DNA of 7,785 nucleotides from Candidatus Peregrinibacteria bacterium (GCA_016214225.1 JACROX010000024.1:1-7785), one strand, 5' to 3'; positions 1-7,288 are shown, counted from the first letter of the stretch. Notes: generated by a model not told the origin, from the letters alone. Numbers and translations are program-made.

Positions 1-1
1 A

Positions 2-295
2 ATTAAAAAAATAAAAGCCGGGACAACCGGAGAAAAAGCTGACGAGTTTTCACGCGACATAATTAAAAAAGCCGGATATGGAGATTTTTATTCACATGCC
101 GGAGGCCATGGGATTGGCTTAGACATACATGAAATACCTTCAGTATCGGAAAAATACAAAGGAAAAATAAAAGTGAATTCCATAATCACAGTCGAACCGG
201 GAATTTATTTACCGAAAGAATTCGGTGTACGAATAGAAGACATGATTCTAATAACAAAAAACGGCAATACAAATATAACTAAAATGCCGAAATGA
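2..295 (+). CDS. M24 family metallopeptidase (Xaa-Pro aminopeptidase type), C-terminal part
   Basis: This is the last 97 codons of a gene that begins before the window; it ends on TGA at 293-295. The fragment carries the C-terminal half of the 'pita-bread' M24 catalytic fold. In fragment numbering, GGHGIGLDIHE spans 34-44, with a metal-ligand His36 and a second active-site His43. VEPGIY (64-69) holds metal ligand Glu65, and GVRIED (75-80) holds metal ligand Glu79. These are three of the five ligands that hold the dinuclear metal centre in the family; the two Asp ligands would lie upstream of the window. The family includes Xaa-Pro aminopeptidase, Xaa-Pro dipeptidase and methionine aminopeptidase. 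The HGIGLDIHE...VEPGIY...GVRIED series fits the Xaa-Pro group best, with a cytoplasmic role in cutting peptides that have proline at position two. The exact subtype (PepP or PepQ) cannot be told from this end. Its stop codon lies inside the 5' arm of a strong hairpin. Confidence 0.9.
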   Translation: MKKIKAGTTGEKADEFSRDIIKKAGYGDFYSHAGGHGIGLDIHEIPSVSEKYKGKIKVNSIITVEPGIYLPKEFGVRIEDMILITKNGNTNITKMPK

Positions 296-329
296 AATCT
301 CCCCGTGCTTACGCAAGGGGAGATTTCAT
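292..329 (+). terminator. 13-bp perfect hairpin at the peptidase stop codon (terminator-like, no T-tract)
   Basis: Bases 292-304 (ATGAAATCTCCCC) are exactly complementary to 317-329 (GGGGAGATTTCAT). The 12-base loop can close further through TGC (306-308) with GCA (313-315), leaving a TTAC tetraloop. The 5' arm includes the stop codon of the M24 peptidase gene. Placement at a gene end and a GC-rich stem top suggest a transcription terminator or an RNA 3'-end stabiliser. However, the 3' arm is followed by GCGAGCGC rather than a run of T, so it is not a canonical intrinsic terminator. The 3' arm also holds GGGGAG five bases before an ATG, so a regulatory reading is possible. The structure is certain from the sequence; its role is inferred. 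Confidence 0.45.
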
Positions 330-387
330 GCGAGCGCACAGCGCGAGCGCGCAGCAAGGCGAAGAATCCCGGCTCTGCAGGTTCTGA
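328..387 (+). other. Possible 19-codon small ORF with its ribosome site inside the hairpin
   Basis: An ATG at 328 opens a 19-codon frame ending on TGA at 385-387. GGGGAG at 317-322 lies five bases upstream, a good Shine-Dalgarno match at a normal distance. Both the ribosome site and the first two bases of the ATG are in the 3' arm of the 292-329 hairpin. The predicted peptide (MRAHSASAQQGEESRLCRF) resembles no domain that I recognise. It is encoded mostly by a GC-rich low-complexity repeat, so the frame may be accidental. I list it because the site is better than that of most true genes here, not because coding is likely. Confidence 0.12.
330..355 (+). repeat. Tandem 13-bp GC-rich repeat (two copies)
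   Basis: Two adjacent copies, GCGAGCGCACAGC (330-342) and GCGAGCGCGCAGC (343-355), differ at one base. GC content here is far above the AT-rich surroundings. The block sits directly after the 292-329 hairpin and is followed by AAGGCGAAG. Such GC-rich islands between genes in an AT-rich genome are often copies of a dispersed intergenic repeat, but only one copy is seen in this window. Confidence 0.6.
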
Positions 388-391
388 GCCG
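370..391 (+). other. Small inverted repeat (6-bp stem, 10-base loop)
   Basis: CGGCTC (370-375) pairs exactly with GAGCCG (386-391) around the loop TGCAGGTTCT. It closes the GC-rich island that begins at the 292-329 hairpin; composition falls back to AT-rich soon afterwards. No T-tract follows, so it is a weak candidate for a terminator. It may be part of the same intergenic element as the tandem repeat. Confidence 0.4.
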
Positions 392-420
392 AAGCGAGCT
401 CTATCAAATAAAAGCCCTTA

Positions 421-466
421 TTGTCAACAGAACCTCCTCAACATTAAACCGATTTTGCATTAAAAT
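421..466 (+). promoter_or_regulatory. Candidate promoter for the glmS gene string
   Basis: The AT-rich stretch between the repeat island and glmS is the obvious place for the promoter of the five-gene string. Two readings are possible. TAAAAT (461-466) is a five-of-six -10 match with a weak -35, TCAACA (438-443), 17 bases away. Alternatively TTGTCA (421-426) is a five-of-six -35 match with a poor -10, TTAAAC (444-449), also 17 bases away. The first would start the transcript near 473, giving a leader of about 30 bases that includes the glmS ribosome site. No operator or riboswitch is evident. Confidence 0.3.
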
Positions 467-494
467 CATCACATTCAAAAGTATTTTCAATACA

Positions 495-501
495 GAAGAG
501 G
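495..501 (+). promoter_or_regulatory. Ribosome binding site of glmS
   Basis: GAAGAGG lies three bases before the ATG at 505 and is a moderate match to the Shine-Dalgarno consensus. It is the only recognisable ribosome site in the five-gene string. A small hairpin, GTATT (481-485) with AATAC (489-493), lies just upstream. Confidence 0.5.
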
Positions 502-504
502 CTC

Positions 505-2283
505 ATGTGTGGAATTTTCGCTTACATCGGACCAAAAACCAACGCGCCAAAAATAGTCATAGAGGGGCTAAAAAAGCTTGAATATCGCGGCTATGACTCA
601 TGGGGAGTTGCCTACAAAACAACAGATGACATTGTTATTAATAAGAAAGTGGGAAAGATAGAAGAGATGAAAGAAGGCCCTTGGACAAAAGCAAAATCTT
701 CATTGGCAATGGGACATTCCCGTTGGGCGACTCATGGAGGAGTTACGGAAAAAAACGCGCATCCTCAAGCGACCGAGAATCGAGATATAGTACTGGTCCA
801 CAACGGCATATTTGAAAATTATCTCGAAGTAAAAAAACAACTTCAAAAAAAAGGACACAAATTTATTTCACAGACAGATACGGAAGTAATCGCTCATTTG
901 ATAGAAGAATACGGCAAAAAATTCTCATTTGAAGAAAGCGTAAAATCAGCCATAAAAAAAATTGAAGGAAGATACGCGATTGTAGTACTCAAAAAAAATG
1001 AAAATAAAATAATGACCGCAAGAAAAGGTTCACCATTGATTATCGGCGTGGGCACGCCAAAAAACGAATACTTCATAGCCTCGGATATTCCGGCGTTTCT
1101 AAAATACACAAACAAAGTCATTTATTTGGACGATGATCAAATGGCGGTAATCGGAGAAAAATCCATAAAATTCTTGGATATAAAAAAAGATAAAGAAATA
1201 AAAAAACGAATAATTAAAATAGATTGGAACGTGGAAAGTTCGGAAAAAGGAGACTTCCCGCACTTCATGATTAAAGAAATTACGGAACAGAAAGATACCC
1301 TTACAAAAGCCATAAATCAAGACCCTGAAATAATAGAAAAAGTCGCGCAAGCAATTAAAAACGCCTATGGCGTATACCTTGTGGGATGCGGAACAGCCGG
1401 AAAAGTTGGGATGGTCGGAGAATATCTATTCGCGGAAATCGCGAAAAAACACGTAAATTTCGCGTTCGGATCCGAATTTGGAAATTACAAAGATTTCCTC
1501 ACAAAAAAGACATTAATGATCTGTATTTCTCAATCCGGAGAAACCGCAGACACGCTCGAAGCAATAGAAACAGCAAAGAAAAAAGGAGTAAAAATAGTTT
1601 CGATTGTAAATGTCGAAAGTTCAACAATGGCCAGAATTTCAGACATGGTAATACCAATAAAAGCAGGCCCTGAAAAAGCTGTAGCTTCAACAAAAGCCAC
1701 AACTTCACAAATAGCTATTTTGACATTGCTTGCCTATGCTTGCGATGGCGGAGTCAAAATTGGCAAACAACTTTTAATCACTACAGCAAGCCAAATAAAC
1801 GACATGTTAAACCCCCGATACGGAGAACATATAATGAAAATCGCGAAAAAAATTAAAAATGTGGAGTCAATGTACATAATCGGAAGAGGTAAAAATTACC
1901 CAATCGCTCTGGAATCCGCGATAAAACTTCAGGAAGTTTCATACATACACGCGGAAGGATTCGCGGGCGGAGAATTAAAACACGGCCCGATAGCATTGAT
2001 ATCGAAAAATACGCCTGTGATCGCGCTTGTGGCAAACGATGAAAATAAAAAAGATGTCCTTTCAAACGCAACGGAAGTAAAAGCCCGAGGCGGCTACATA
2101 ATAGGAGTAAGCCCTGAAAAAGAGGAAGTTTTCGATTTTTGGATCAGAGTGCCAGACACAGGAAGCACTTCCCCGATAGTGAACATTATACCGATACAAA
2201 TTCTGGCATATCAACTGGCGGTTTTACGCAAAAATGATCCAGATAAACCAAGAAATTTAGCCAAAAGCGTAACTGTAAAATAA
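505..2283 (+). CDS. glmS: Glutamine-fructose-6-phosphate aminotransferase (isomerising), GlmS
   Basis: A complete 592-residue GlmS, close to the roughly 610 residues of the family. It makes glucosamine-6-phosphate from fructose-6-phosphate and glutamine in the cytoplasm, the first step towards UDP-GlcNAc and peptidoglycan. The start is firm: MCGIF places Cys2 as the N-terminal nucleophile after Met removal. The glutaminase domain (about 2-220) shows EYRGYDS (26-32), GHSRWATHG (70-78), HNGIFENY (99-106) and SQTDTEV (122-128). The first SIS domain (about 280-415) has CGTAGK (295-300), SQSGETADT (342-350) and STKATTSQ (395-402). The second SIS domain (about 445-575) has YIHAEGFAGGELKHGP (480-495) with the sugar-isomerising residues. 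The C-terminal tail LAKSVTV keeps its active-site Lys587. All expected catalytic positions are present. It heads a tight string with pyk and shares one base with it (TAATG). The short upstream region shows no glmS ribozyme. Confidence 0.98.
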   Translation: MCGIFAYIGPKTNAPKIVIEGLKKLEYRGYDSWGVAYKTTDDIVINKKVGKIEEMKEGPWTKAKSSLAMGHSRWATHGGVTEKNAHPQATENRDIVLVHNGIFENYLEVKKQLQKKGHKFISQTDTEVIAHLIEEYGKKFSFEESVKSAIKKIEGRYAIVVLKKNENKIMTARKGSPLIIGVGTPKNEYFIASDIPAFLKYTNKVIYLDDDQMAVIGEKSIKFLDIKKDKEIKKRIIKIDWNVESSEKGDFPHFMIKEITEQKDTLTKAINQDPEIIEKVAQAIKNAYGVYLVGCGTAGKVGMVGEYLFAEIAKKHVNFAFGSEFGNYKDFLTKKTLMICISQSGETADTLEAIETAKKKGVKIVSIVNVESSTMARISDMVIPIKAGPEKAVASTKATTSQIAILTLLAYACDGGVKIGKQLLITTASQINDMLNPRYGEHIMKIAKKIKNVESMYIIGRGKNYPIALESAIKLQEVSYIHAEGFAGGELKHGPIALISKNTPVIALVANDENKKDVLSNATEVKARGGYIIGVSPEKEEVFDFWIRVPDTGSTSPIVNIIPIQILAYQLAVLRKNDPDKPRNLAKSVTVK

Positions 2284-3710
2284 TGCATGAAAAAAACACA
2301 AAAATAGTTTGCACCCTCGGCCCGTCAAGCGATTCCGTTAAAGAAATTTTGGGACTGGCAAAAGCCGGCATGAATGTCGCGCGGCTGAATTTCTCACATG
2401 GCACATATGAACATCACTCGAAACTGATAACAAATGTTCATAAGGTCGAAAAAATTTTGGGAATAAGAATAGGGATATTACAGGATCTGCAAGGACCAAA
2501 AATAAGAATCGGCCAGTGTCCGAAAGAAGGCATCGAAATAAAAAAAGATGAGAAATTCATACTTTCAATAAAACAAATACAAGCACTGCGGACACACGCA
2601 CATGGGATTGTAATACCGGTGAGATACAAAGGCATAATCAAGGACGCGAAAAAAAACACGCCGATTCTCATCAATGACGGACTTTTCGAAGCGCTTATTT
2701 TAGAAAAAAAGAAAACTGGATTAATTTGCGTGGCAAAAACAGATGGAGTCATAAAAACGGGAAACGGATTAAATTTACCAATGTGCTCAATTTCCGCGCC
2801 GGCAATAACAGAAAAAGACAAAGAAGATTTAAAGTTTGGATTAAGCAAACAAGTGGATTTTATAGCATTGTCTTTTGTTAAATCCGAAAAAGACATAAAA
2901 CAACTTAAAAAATTAACAGAAAATACTCTAAATCCCCCTCAAATAATTGCCAAAGTGGAAAGACATGAGGCTGTAAAACACCTGAAAGAAATTATCAAAA
3001 CATCAGACGCGGTGATGGTCGCGAGAGGAGATTTGGGCGTAGATATAGCTCCGGAACAAGTCCCGATAGTACAGAAAAAAATGATAAGTTTGGCGAATAA
3101 ATATGGAAAACCCATAATAACCGCGACACAAGTTCTTCAATCAATGGTAAAAAATCCCACCCCGACAAGAGCGGAAATTTCAGATGCCGCGAACGCTGTT
3201 TTCGATCACACTGACGCGATAATGCTCTCAAATGAAAGCGCCGTTGGGAAATATCCCGTAAGAGCGGCTGTAACACTCACCAAGGTGGCGCTTGCCGTCG
3301 AAAATGAACTTAAAAAAGATGAAGAATTAAGAAACACTTTTATAACAAAAAGGAATATTAAAGAATCCGACGCCGCATACGAATCGGCATGCGATCTTGC
3401 GAGAGAGACAAATTCGGACGCGATAATTGTATTTACAAAAACCGGAGATTTATCAAAACAAATCGCGAAATACAGGATGTACATACCGATAATAACAATC
3501 ACGGACTCGGAAAAAACAGCCAGAAAGTTAACACTTGTATGGGGTATCAACAAAGTATTTGTAAAAAAATTACCGGAGAATGATTTTAAAAAACAAACAA
3601 CAATATTAAACTTTTTACAGAGAGAAAAAACATTGAAGAAAGGAAGCAAAGTTATATTGATATTAAAAACAAAGGATAAAAACAACACAATTTCAACACA
3701 TAAATTATGA
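2283..3710 (+). CDS. pyk: Pyruvate kinase
   Basis: A complete 475-residue pyruvate kinase, the usual bacterial length. It transfers phosphate from phosphoenolpyruvate to ADP, giving pyruvate and ATP at the last step of glycolysis. Motifs run in family order: KIVCTLGPSS (7-16), NVARLNFSHG (31-40), DLQGPKIRIG (68-77), the lid domain (about 78-165), IIAKVE (221-226) with catalytic Lys224 and metal ligand Glu226, ARGDLGV (247-253) with metal ligand Asp250, ITATQVLQSM (279-288), and NPTPTRAEISDAANAVFD (291-308). The C-terminal domain (about 360-470) is present, with VFTKTGDLSKQIAKYR (383-398), so allosteric control is possible, but the effector cannot be read. Leu69, Gln70, Lys73 and Ile76 form the pattern known from potassium-independent pyruvate kinases. 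The ATG overlaps the glmS stop (TAATG) with no Shine-Dalgarno site, which suggests translational coupling. The TGA stop overlaps the ruvC start. Confidence 0.97.
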   Translation: MHEKNTKIVCTLGPSSDSVKEILGLAKAGMNVARLNFSHGTYEHHSKLITNVHKVEKILGIRIGILQDLQGPKIRIGQCPKEGIEIKKDEKFILSIKQIQALRTHAHGIVIPVRYKGIIKDAKKNTPILINDGLFEALILEKKKTGLICVAKTDGVIKTGNGLNLPMCSISAPAITEKDKEDLKFGLSKQVDFIALSFVKSEKDIKQLKKLTENTLNPPQIIAKVERHEAVKHLKEIIKTSDAVMVARGDLGVDIAPEQVPIVQKKMISLANKYGKPIITATQVLQSMVKNPTPTRAEISDAANAVFDHTDAIMLSNESAVGKYPVRAAVTLTKVALAVENELKKDEELRNTFITKRNIKESDAAYESACDLARETNSDAIIVFTKTGDLSKQIAKYRMYIPIITITDSEKTARKLTLVWGINKVFVKKLPENDFKKQTTILNFLQREKTLKKGSKVILILKTKDKNNTISTHKL

Positions 3711-4198
3711 GAATTATAGGGATAGACCCGGGAACAACCACTACGGGATTCAGTATTATAGAAACCGAAAATGGGGAAATTAAACTCCTCGATTATGGGT
3801 GTATAACAACAAAAACAGGCTTAAGCAAAGGAGAAAAATTAAATCAAATAACAAAAGACTTAAACGATTTAATAAAAAAATGGAAACCCGAGAAAGGCTC
3901 GATAGAAAAATTATTTTTTAAGAATAATATAAAAACCGCGATGGCCGTGTCGGAAGCGCGCGGAGTAATAATCCAAAAATTAACGTATAAAAATATAGAA
4001 TTAAGCGAATACACTCCGTTGGAAATAAAAATGGCGGTATGCGGATATGGAAAAGCTGATAAAAAAATGGTCCAACAGATGGTGAAAATAATTTTGGGAT
4101 TAAAACAAATACCAAAACCGGATGACGCCGCAGACGCTATCGCGTGCGCGATATGCATGGCAAACAATTTAAGAATGCAACAACAAATCAGCCGATGA
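3707..4198 (+). CDS. ruvC: Crossover junction endodeoxyribonuclease RuvC
   Basis: A complete 163-residue RuvC, slightly shorter than the roughly 173 residues of E. coli. It acts as a dimer that cuts Holliday junctions with metal ions during recombination and fork repair. The RNase H-like fold is clear from MRIIGIDPGTTTTGF (1-15) with catalytic Asp7, SIEKLFFKNN (65-74) with Glu67, and PKPDDAADAIACAIC (136-150) with Asp140 and Asp143. These match the four acidic residues of the family. EYTPLEIKMAVCGYGKADKK (101-120) matches the usual substrate-contact region. The start overlaps the pyk stop in an ATGA and has no ribosome site. RuvA and RuvB, its partners, are not in the window; ruvC is embedded among metabolic and envelope genes, so context says nothing more about its role. 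Confidence 0.96.
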   Translation: MRIIGIDPGTTTTGFSIIETENGEIKLLDYGCITTKTGLSKGEKLNQITKDLNDLIKKWKPEKGSIEKLFFKNNIKTAMAVSEARGVIIQKLTYKNIELSEYTPLEIKMAVCGYGKADKKMVQQMVKIILGLKQIPKPDDAADAIACAICMANNLRMQQQISR

Positions 4199-5700
4199 AT
4201 AAATTTCTACTGACACTTTGGATAATAATAATAAGCGGAGGAATATTTATTTCCTACAAGCTCACAAAACCGGAGAGCGCAAACAAAGAAAATCTTGCTG
4301 AAATAAAAACACAACAACAACCGGAGAAACAAGACGTCCAAAAAGCAAAAGAAAACAACGCGGATACATCAACGAAATCAGACACTCCAACAAAAAGTTA
4401 CGCGAGTTACATTCTGCAAGGAGACGAAGATTTAAAAAACAACAATCTTGCGTCCGCGATAGGCAACTATTCTTCAGCCACAGACTTAAAACCGGATTCA
4501 ACAGACGCATTTTTAAAATTGGGGAAAGTATATTTATCACTCAACGATCCGCAAAAAGCGAAATCGGCATTCCAAAAAGTTGAAAAATTATCTCCGCAAT
4601 TAATTGAGGCAAACCTTGGGATTGCCGAGTCATACCTGAATTTAAGAGACATTGAAAGCGCGAAAACCATAATTTGGAAAATGGATAAATCAAACCCGAA
4701 TGTAAAATATTACACCGGAATTATTTTAATTCTTCATAAAGATTTCGCGGGAGCAAAAAAACTTTTCACGGAAATTTCAGAAGACGCATCGCAAACACAA
4801 ACCTCGGGAATAAAAGAAAATTCACAAGTGTTCCTCGAAGCCTATAAACTCTTTTCATATTTTAAAGAAGGAGAACAAATATTTTTAGAGACACTGCTCG
4901 CAAAATCTCTTACTGAAATAGGACAGTTTGAATCATCGATTCCCCTGCTGTACGACGTGATAAATCAGAAAAACAACTATCGCGACGCATGGACAATTTT
5001 AGGCTACGCGTATTTGAACACAAACAAAATTCAAGACGCGATAGACGCTTTTTCCCAAGCGGAATCATTATATCCGGAAAAGCCTCAAACCTTATTTTTT
5101 CTCGGACTCGCCCACTACGCAAACAACGATATCGATAAGGCGATTCATTATTTGGAAAAAGCGAAAGAATATGGATTTGAACCTAAAGAAGAAATTGAAT
5201 TAAAACTTGGAGACATTTATTTACTCAAGAAAGATTACTCAAAATCAGCGGAACAATATGAAAAAGTCGTATCTCTAAATCTAGCCAACGTTGATATTTT
5301 TGTAAGAACGGCATGGATATATATTGAGAAACTCAAGGATCCCGAAAAAGCACTGGCGGTAGCCTACAAATCATTGGAGAAATATCCTTCAGATTCAATG
5401 AGCTATAACCTTATGGGATGGTCTTTGATAGCAAAAGGAGAATTTGAAAAATCAAAAGATTATCTTAACAAAGCAATCCAAATGAAGCCGAATTTTGATG
5501 CCGCGTATTTAAATTTCGGCTGGCTTATGGAAAAACAAGGACAAGTGGATATGGCAAAAGAATATTATAAAAACGCGTACACTTTGGGCGCGGGCAATGC
5601 GATCAGCCTGCTTGCCACAAAAAGACTTGAAGACATAACGAACAAAGAACTTAAAACTTACAAATTTCAAACGGATATTTCATCCCTAAAAACCCCATAA
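4195..5700 (+). CDS. Membrane-anchored tetratricopeptide (TPR) repeat protein
   Basis: I choose the ATG at 4195, which overlaps the ruvC stop in an ATGA like the junction before it, giving 501 residues. A GTG at 4144 would add 17 unlikely residues inside ruvC. Residues 4-22 form one hydrophobic segment with no lipobox cysteine or clear cleavage site, so it probably anchors the protein with its bulk outside the membrane. Residues 24-68 are a Lys/Gln/Glu/Thr-rich linker. About nine TPR units follow, roughly at 70-168 (three) and 235-470 (six), recognisable by patterns such as LGYAYLNTNKIQDAIDAFSQA (starting at 269, described to 289), GLAHYANNDIDKAIHYLEKA (304-323) and MGWSLIAKGEFEKSKDYLNK (407-426). 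TPRs are protein-binding scaffolds, and no enzyme domain is seen. The next gene is a prepilin peptidase 11 bases away, so a role in pilus or envelope assembly is possible but only inferred. Confidence 0.85.
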   Translation: MNKFLLTLWIIIISGGIFISYKLTKPESANKENLAEIKTQQQPEKQDVQKAKENNADTSTKSDTPTKSYASYILQGDEDLKNNNLASAIGNYSSATDLKPDSTDAFLKLGKVYLSLNDPQKAKSAFQKVEKLSPQLIEANLGIAESYLNLRDIESAKTIIWKMDKSNPNVKYYTGIILILHKDFAGAKKLFTEISEDASQTQTSGIKENSQVFLEAYKLFSYFKEGEQIFLETLLAKSLTEIGQFESSIPLLYDVINQKNNYRDAWTILGYAYLNTNKIQDAIDAFSQAESLYPEKPQTLFFLGLAHYANNDIDKAIHYLEKAKEYGFEPKEEIELKLGDIYLLKKDYSKSAEQYEKVVSLNLANVDIFVRTAWIYIEKLKDPEKALAVAYKSLEKYPSDSMSYNLMGWSLIAKGEFEKSKDYLNKAIQMKPNFDAAYLNFGWLMEKQGQVDMAKEYYKNAYTLGAGNAISLLATKRLEDITNKELKTYKFQTDISSLKTP

Positions 5701-5711
5701 CAAAACAATAT

Positions 5712-6539
5712 ATGACAATTTTCTCTTCAGCCCTAATCTTCATAACAGGAACAATCATCGGAAGTTTTTTAAGCGTAATAATTTACAGGATAAAAACAAA
5801 ACAAAAAGGCATAATTTTCAGCAGATCAATGTGCCCTCACTGCAAGAAAAAACTAAAATTCAGATATTTGGTCCCGATACTAAGCTGGGTATTTTTGGGA
5901 GGCAAATGCGGGTATTGCAGCAAAAAAATATCAACTCACTACATCGCGCTGGAAATAATTTGCGGAACATTATTTTTAGCGATTTTTTTAAATTATAATT
6001 TTCTTGAACAAGTTCAAAACATAGTGGATTTCAGCCTGTCTTCTTCCTCTATAAATTATCAAACATTTGAAATATTTTTATTTTACATAGTAGAGTTTTC
6101 ATTTTTGATGGGAATATTTTTCTACGATTTACTACATAAAGAAATACCGGATTCACTTTCACTGCCGGCAATCGTCATAGCCATCGCGGGAGGATTACTT
6201 TTAAATACGGTAAGTCCGCTAAACATGCTTATAGGAGGAATTATACTATTTGGATTTTTCGCTTTGCAATTTTTATTATCAAGAGGCACATGGATCGGCG
6301 GAGGAGACTTAAGGCTTGGAGCGTTAATCGGTGTCTTGCTCGGATGGCAATATGGAATTATCGCTTTAGTAAGCGCATATATCCTCGGCGCGCTCATGAG
6401 CATAGTTCTTATTGTAAGAGGAAAAATTACAAGAAAATCAACGGTTGCTTTCGGCCCATATCTCGTAACGGGAACATTGATTGCATTTCTTTTTGGAGAA
6501 AGGATACTGTCGTTCTATCTGGACACAATGATTATTTAA
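5712..6539 (+). CDS. pilD: Type IV prepilin peptidase / N-methyltransferase (PilD family)
   Basis: A complete 275-residue polytopic membrane enzyme of the A24 family, near the usual 250-290 residues. It removes the leader peptide of type IV prepilins or pseudopilins on the cytoplasmic face and methylates the new N-terminus. The N-terminal segment with [11 protein letters not shown] (17-27) matches the family's GSFLNVVIYRL, with Ser for the common Asn. A zinc-type four-cysteine site follows (Cys41, Cys44, Cys66, Cys69), the hallmark of the bifunctional bacterial form. The two catalytic aspartates are Asp139 in [10 protein letters not shown] (138-147) and Asp199 in the GxGD-type motif GGGDLRLG (196-203). 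AFGPYL (246-251) matches the conserved late motif. Seven or eight hydrophobic segments are visible. There is no Shine-Dalgarno site; the start lies 11 bases after the TPR gene, so coupling is likely. No pilin gene is in the window. Its 3' end overlaps gpmA. Confidence 0.95.
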   Translation: MTIFSSALIFITGTIIGSFLSVIIYRIKTKQKGIIFSRSMCPHCKKKLKFRYLVPILSWVFLGGKCGYCSKKISTHYIALEIICGTLFLAIFLNYNFLEQVQNIVDFSLSSSSINYQTFEIFLFYIVEFSFLMGIFFYDLLHKEIPDSLSLPAIVIAIAGGLLLNTVSPLNMLIGGIILFGFFALQFLLSRGTWIGGGDLRLGALIGVLLGWQYGIIALVSAYILGALMSIVLIVRGKITRKSTVAFGPYLVTGTLIAFLFGERILSFYLDTMII

Positions 6540-7281
6540 CGGACTTTCCCTGATTTTTAACAGCTTCAGCGGCTTGCGCGATTTTTTCTTGATCCCCCAA
6601 ATAATAATGTCTTATAGGTTTTAAATTTTCATCAAGTTCATATATCAACGGAACTCCCGTTGGAATATTCAACTCAACAATTTCTTCGTCGGAAATATTA
6701 TCCAAATATTTAACAAGCGCTCTCAAACTGTTTCCATGAGCAACGATCAAAACTCTTTTACCAATCATAACTTCAGGAACAATTTCAGATTTCCAGTAAG
6801 GCAAAAATCTCTCAACAGTATCCTTTAGACATTCCGTTAAAGGAATCTCCTCTTCATTTAAATCCTTATATAAAACATCTTTTCCGGCATATCTTGAATC
6901 ATCCTTGCCCAAAGAAGGGGGACGTATATCATAACTTCGCCGCCATATCATAACTTGTTGTTCTCCGTATTTTTCAGCAATTTCAGCCTTATTCAAACCC
7001 TGCAACGCACCATAATGCCTCTCATTCAGCCTCCACGATTTTTTAACGGGGATATCCGTTTGCCCCAATTTCTCAAGCACAATATCCATTGTATCGATAG
7101 CTCTTTTCAGAACGGAAGTAAAAACAACATCAAAAACAAAGCCTTCTTTTTTCAAGACATCACCCGATTCTTTTGCCTCTGCTGTCCCCTTTTCGCTCAA
7201 CCCGACATCAGTCCATCCGGTAAAACGATTCTCCTTGTTCCACACGCTTTCCCCATGCCTGATTAAAACAATCTTATACAC
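6532..7281 (-). CDS. gpmA: 2,3-bisphosphoglycerate-dependent phosphoglycerate mutase
   Basis: I choose the GTG at 7281-7279, giving 249 residues beginning [13 protein letters not shown]. coli GpmA has 250. A TTG further upstream would add 13 residues absent from the family. The enzyme interconverts 3- and 2-phosphoglycerate in glycolysis through a phosphohistidine. Arg8 and His9 lie in [18 protein letters not shown] (6-23), with His9 the phospho-acceptor. Arg60 is in SVLKRAIDT (56-64), Glu87 in [12 protein letters not shown] (84-95), and the second His182 in [11 protein letters not shown] (180-190). [10 protein letters not shown] (113-122) is the substrate region typical of the dPGM type, unlike the shorter cobalamin-phosphatase relatives. 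Together with pyk it covers part of lower glycolysis; enolase is not in the window. Its stop lies inside the end of pilD, tail to tail, and it is divergent from the manC gene. No Shine-Dalgarno site is seen. Confidence 0.97.
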   Translation of the reverse strand: MYKIVLIRHGESVWNKENRFTGWTDVGLSEKGTAEAKESGDVLKKEGFVFDVVFTSVLKRAIDTMDIVLEKLGQTDIPVKKSWRLNERHYGALQGLNKAEIAEKYGEQQVMIWRRSYDIRPPSLGKDDSRYAGKDVLYKDLNEEEIPLTECLKDTVERFLPYWKSEIVPEVMIGKRVLIVAHGNSLRALVKYLDNISDEEIVELNIPTGVPLIYELDENLKPIRHYYLGDQEKIAQAAEAVKNQGKSVK

Positions 7282-7288
7282 GATATAA

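Noticed and set aside
296..504. glmS ribozyme/riboswitch upstream of glmS
   Set aside because: The gap is long enough to consider it, but I could not find the conserved catalytic core or its pseudoknot arrangement. The GC-rich part is a tandem repeat and the rest looks like an ordinary AT-rich promoter region.
2438..2896. 152-codon open frame on the - strand inside pyk
   Set aside because: It is antisense to a gene with every pyruvate kinase motif, and its Phe/Ser/Ile-rich translation is what a Lys/Glu-rich coding strand gives in reverse.
3206..3688. 160-codon open frame on the - strand inside the end of pyk
   Set aside because: It is antisense to the conserved C-terminal domain of pyruvate kinase; its hydrophobic look comes from base composition and no domain is recognised.
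4144..4194. GTG at 4144 as the start of the TPR gene
   Set aside because: It would overlap ruvC by 55 bases and add a charged stretch before the membrane segment; the ATG at 4195 gives the same ATGA junction as the neighbouring genes.
6290..6553. 87-codon + strand frame inside the end of pilD
   Set aside because: It is out of frame with the conserved GGGD and AFGPYL region of the prepilin peptidase, rich in Arg, and has no ribosome site.
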